From Proteobacteria bacterium UBA5122 (GTDB lineage Bacteria > Pseudomonadota > Gammaproteobacteria > Tenderiales > Tenderiaceae): a stretch of 14,984 bases of DNA. Made by a program: the position numbers and the translations under genes. The stretch lies in assembly GCA_002415485.1 (NCBI GenBank), contig DHYU01000042.1:4835-19818 (forward strand). The letters run 5' to 3'. The notes beneath the pieces were generated by a model. That model saw only the letters and a program-made list of their open reading frames with translations, did no database searches and had not been told where the DNA came from. Positions within the stretch are counted from its first letter, which is position 1, and each line of letters begins with the position of its first letter. Of this stretch, positions 14,377-14,984 are shown one piece after another.

Positions 14377-14984
14377 CTACAAGGTCTTCAAGTACTCCAC
14401 CAGGGCCCAGCGCTCATCTTCGGTCAACTTGCTTGTGAAGTTATGCCCTGTATTGAGATTGCCTGGTAGGGTGGTGTCGTACACAAACGGTGCCTGCGCA
14501 TCATCTGCTGCGTGGACGAAGCCCACCTTCACCGGATCAAACTCCATACGCCCCACGGTAAAGGTCTGTGGGCGCTCCTCTTCCGGCAACAGCAGGTCAT
14601 AGAGCGTGGGCACAGCACCGTTGTGCAGATAAGGGGCCGTCGCCCAGATACCGTTCAACGGCCGGGCCTTATACGCCAACAACGATGCAAACGGACTCTC
14701 TTCACCGTTGATGGTTGACGGATATTTACCTTCCTTCGGCAGATCCTTCAGACCATTACCATTGCGCACGGCGTTCTCCACCGCCTTGGCCGTCGCATCC
14801 ACATTCTTCACCAGGATGCCTTCCACCAGATCGGCCAACATCACTGCCACCGGTGCGTGATCGCCATATTCACCCGCACCACCCGGCATCTTCGCGCCTT
14901 TCAGCACGCCCGTAGGCGCTACTGCATTAATGGCATTCATCGCCTCGGTAGGATCTGTCTTCACATGCTCCAGGCCCCACATCT
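14377..14984 (-). CDS. Di-haem cytochrome c peroxidase-family protein (RoxA-like), C-terminal part
   Basis: The last 202 residues of a larger protein whose N-terminus lies beyond the right edge. The block YKARPLNGIWATAPYLHNGA followed by VPTLYDLLLPEEERP, then FTVGRMEFDPVKVG, NTGHNFTSKLTEDERWALVEYLKTL is the C-terminal signature of the di-haem cytochrome c peroxidase superfamily branch that includes RoxA/RoxB-type oxygenases. The related MauG/CCP proteins have APYMHDGS at this place. The visible part contains no CxxCH haem motif; these should lie further upstream. Family members are periplasmic and act as peroxidases or dioxygenases; the substrate here is unknown. The ATG near 14982 is internal, not the true start. 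The strong terminator follows 21 nt after the stop. Confidence 0.8.
   Translation of the reverse strand, partial: MWGLEHVKTDPTEAMNAINAVAPTGVLKGAKMPGGAGEYGDHAPVAVMLADLVEGILVKNVDATAKAVENAVRNGNGLKDLPKEGKYPSTINGEESPFASLLAYKARPLNGIWATAPYLHNGAVPTLYDLLLPEEERPQTFTVGRMEFDPVKVGFVHAADDAQAPFVYDTTLPGNLNTGHNFTSKLTEDERWALVEYLKTL

Overview
The window looks like chromosomal DNA of a gammaproteobacterium of moderate GC content. The evidence is the proteobacterial sucA-sucB pair, several small families common in Gammaproteobacteria (DUF6164, DUF2288), good GGAGG-type ribosome binding sites and an NsrR-type operator of the gamma/beta-proteobacterial kind. The genus cannot be fixed from sequence reading alone. 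I saw no tRNA, rRNA, CRISPR array, insertion sequence or phage gene.

Layout. Positions 1-3884 (minus) carry the start of sucB, cut by the window edge, and a complete sucA: the E2 and E1 parts of 2-oxoglutarate dehydrogenase. After a 329-bp gap come three genes that look like one lysine/2-aminoadipate catabolic module. A minus-strand VOC-fold protein resembling 2-oxoadipate dioxygenase/decarboxylase (HglS/DUF1338) at 4214-5407 is divergent from a saccharopine dehydrogenase (5482-6597), which overlaps an antiquitin-type (ALDH7) alpha-aminoadipate semialdehyde dehydrogenase (6584-8122). The 74-bp divergent gap holds a perfect 7-bp-arm palindrome, a candidate shared operator. Inferred chemistry: saccharopine to aminoadipate semialdehyde to 2-aminoadipate, then (after a transaminase not seen here) 2-oxoadipate, then 2-hydroxyglutarate/2-oxoglutarate, which enters SucAB. 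No lysine-ketoglutarate reductase is present in the window.

Positions 8123-10003 hold unrelated small genes: DUF6164 (minus), an NmrA-type NAD(P)-binding protein (plus), a terminator-like hairpin and DUF2288 (minus). A 348-bp AT-rich gap with repeated motifs precedes an unusual membrane protein (10310-11260) whose N-terminal PDC/Cache-like sensor domain has no preceding membrane segment and is followed by four transmembrane helices and no output domain.

Positions 11257-13627 (minus) run outer-membrane beta-barrel protein, TetR regulator, truncated haemoglobin. The haemoglobin gene has its own 11-1-11 inverted repeat matching the NsrR nitric-oxide-repressor consensus, with one half-site perfect, so nitric oxide control is likely. 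Positions 13910-14299 (plus) encode a small LITAF-like zinc-ribbon/membrane protein, preceded by two mutually exclusive dyads. A strong bidirectional terminator separates it from the C-terminal part of a RoxA-like di-haem cytochrome c peroxidase-family protein that runs off the right edge.

The parts most worth following are the lysine-catabolism module with its divergent VOC enzyme, the NsrR-type site on the haemoglobin gene, and the inverted-architecture sensor protein.
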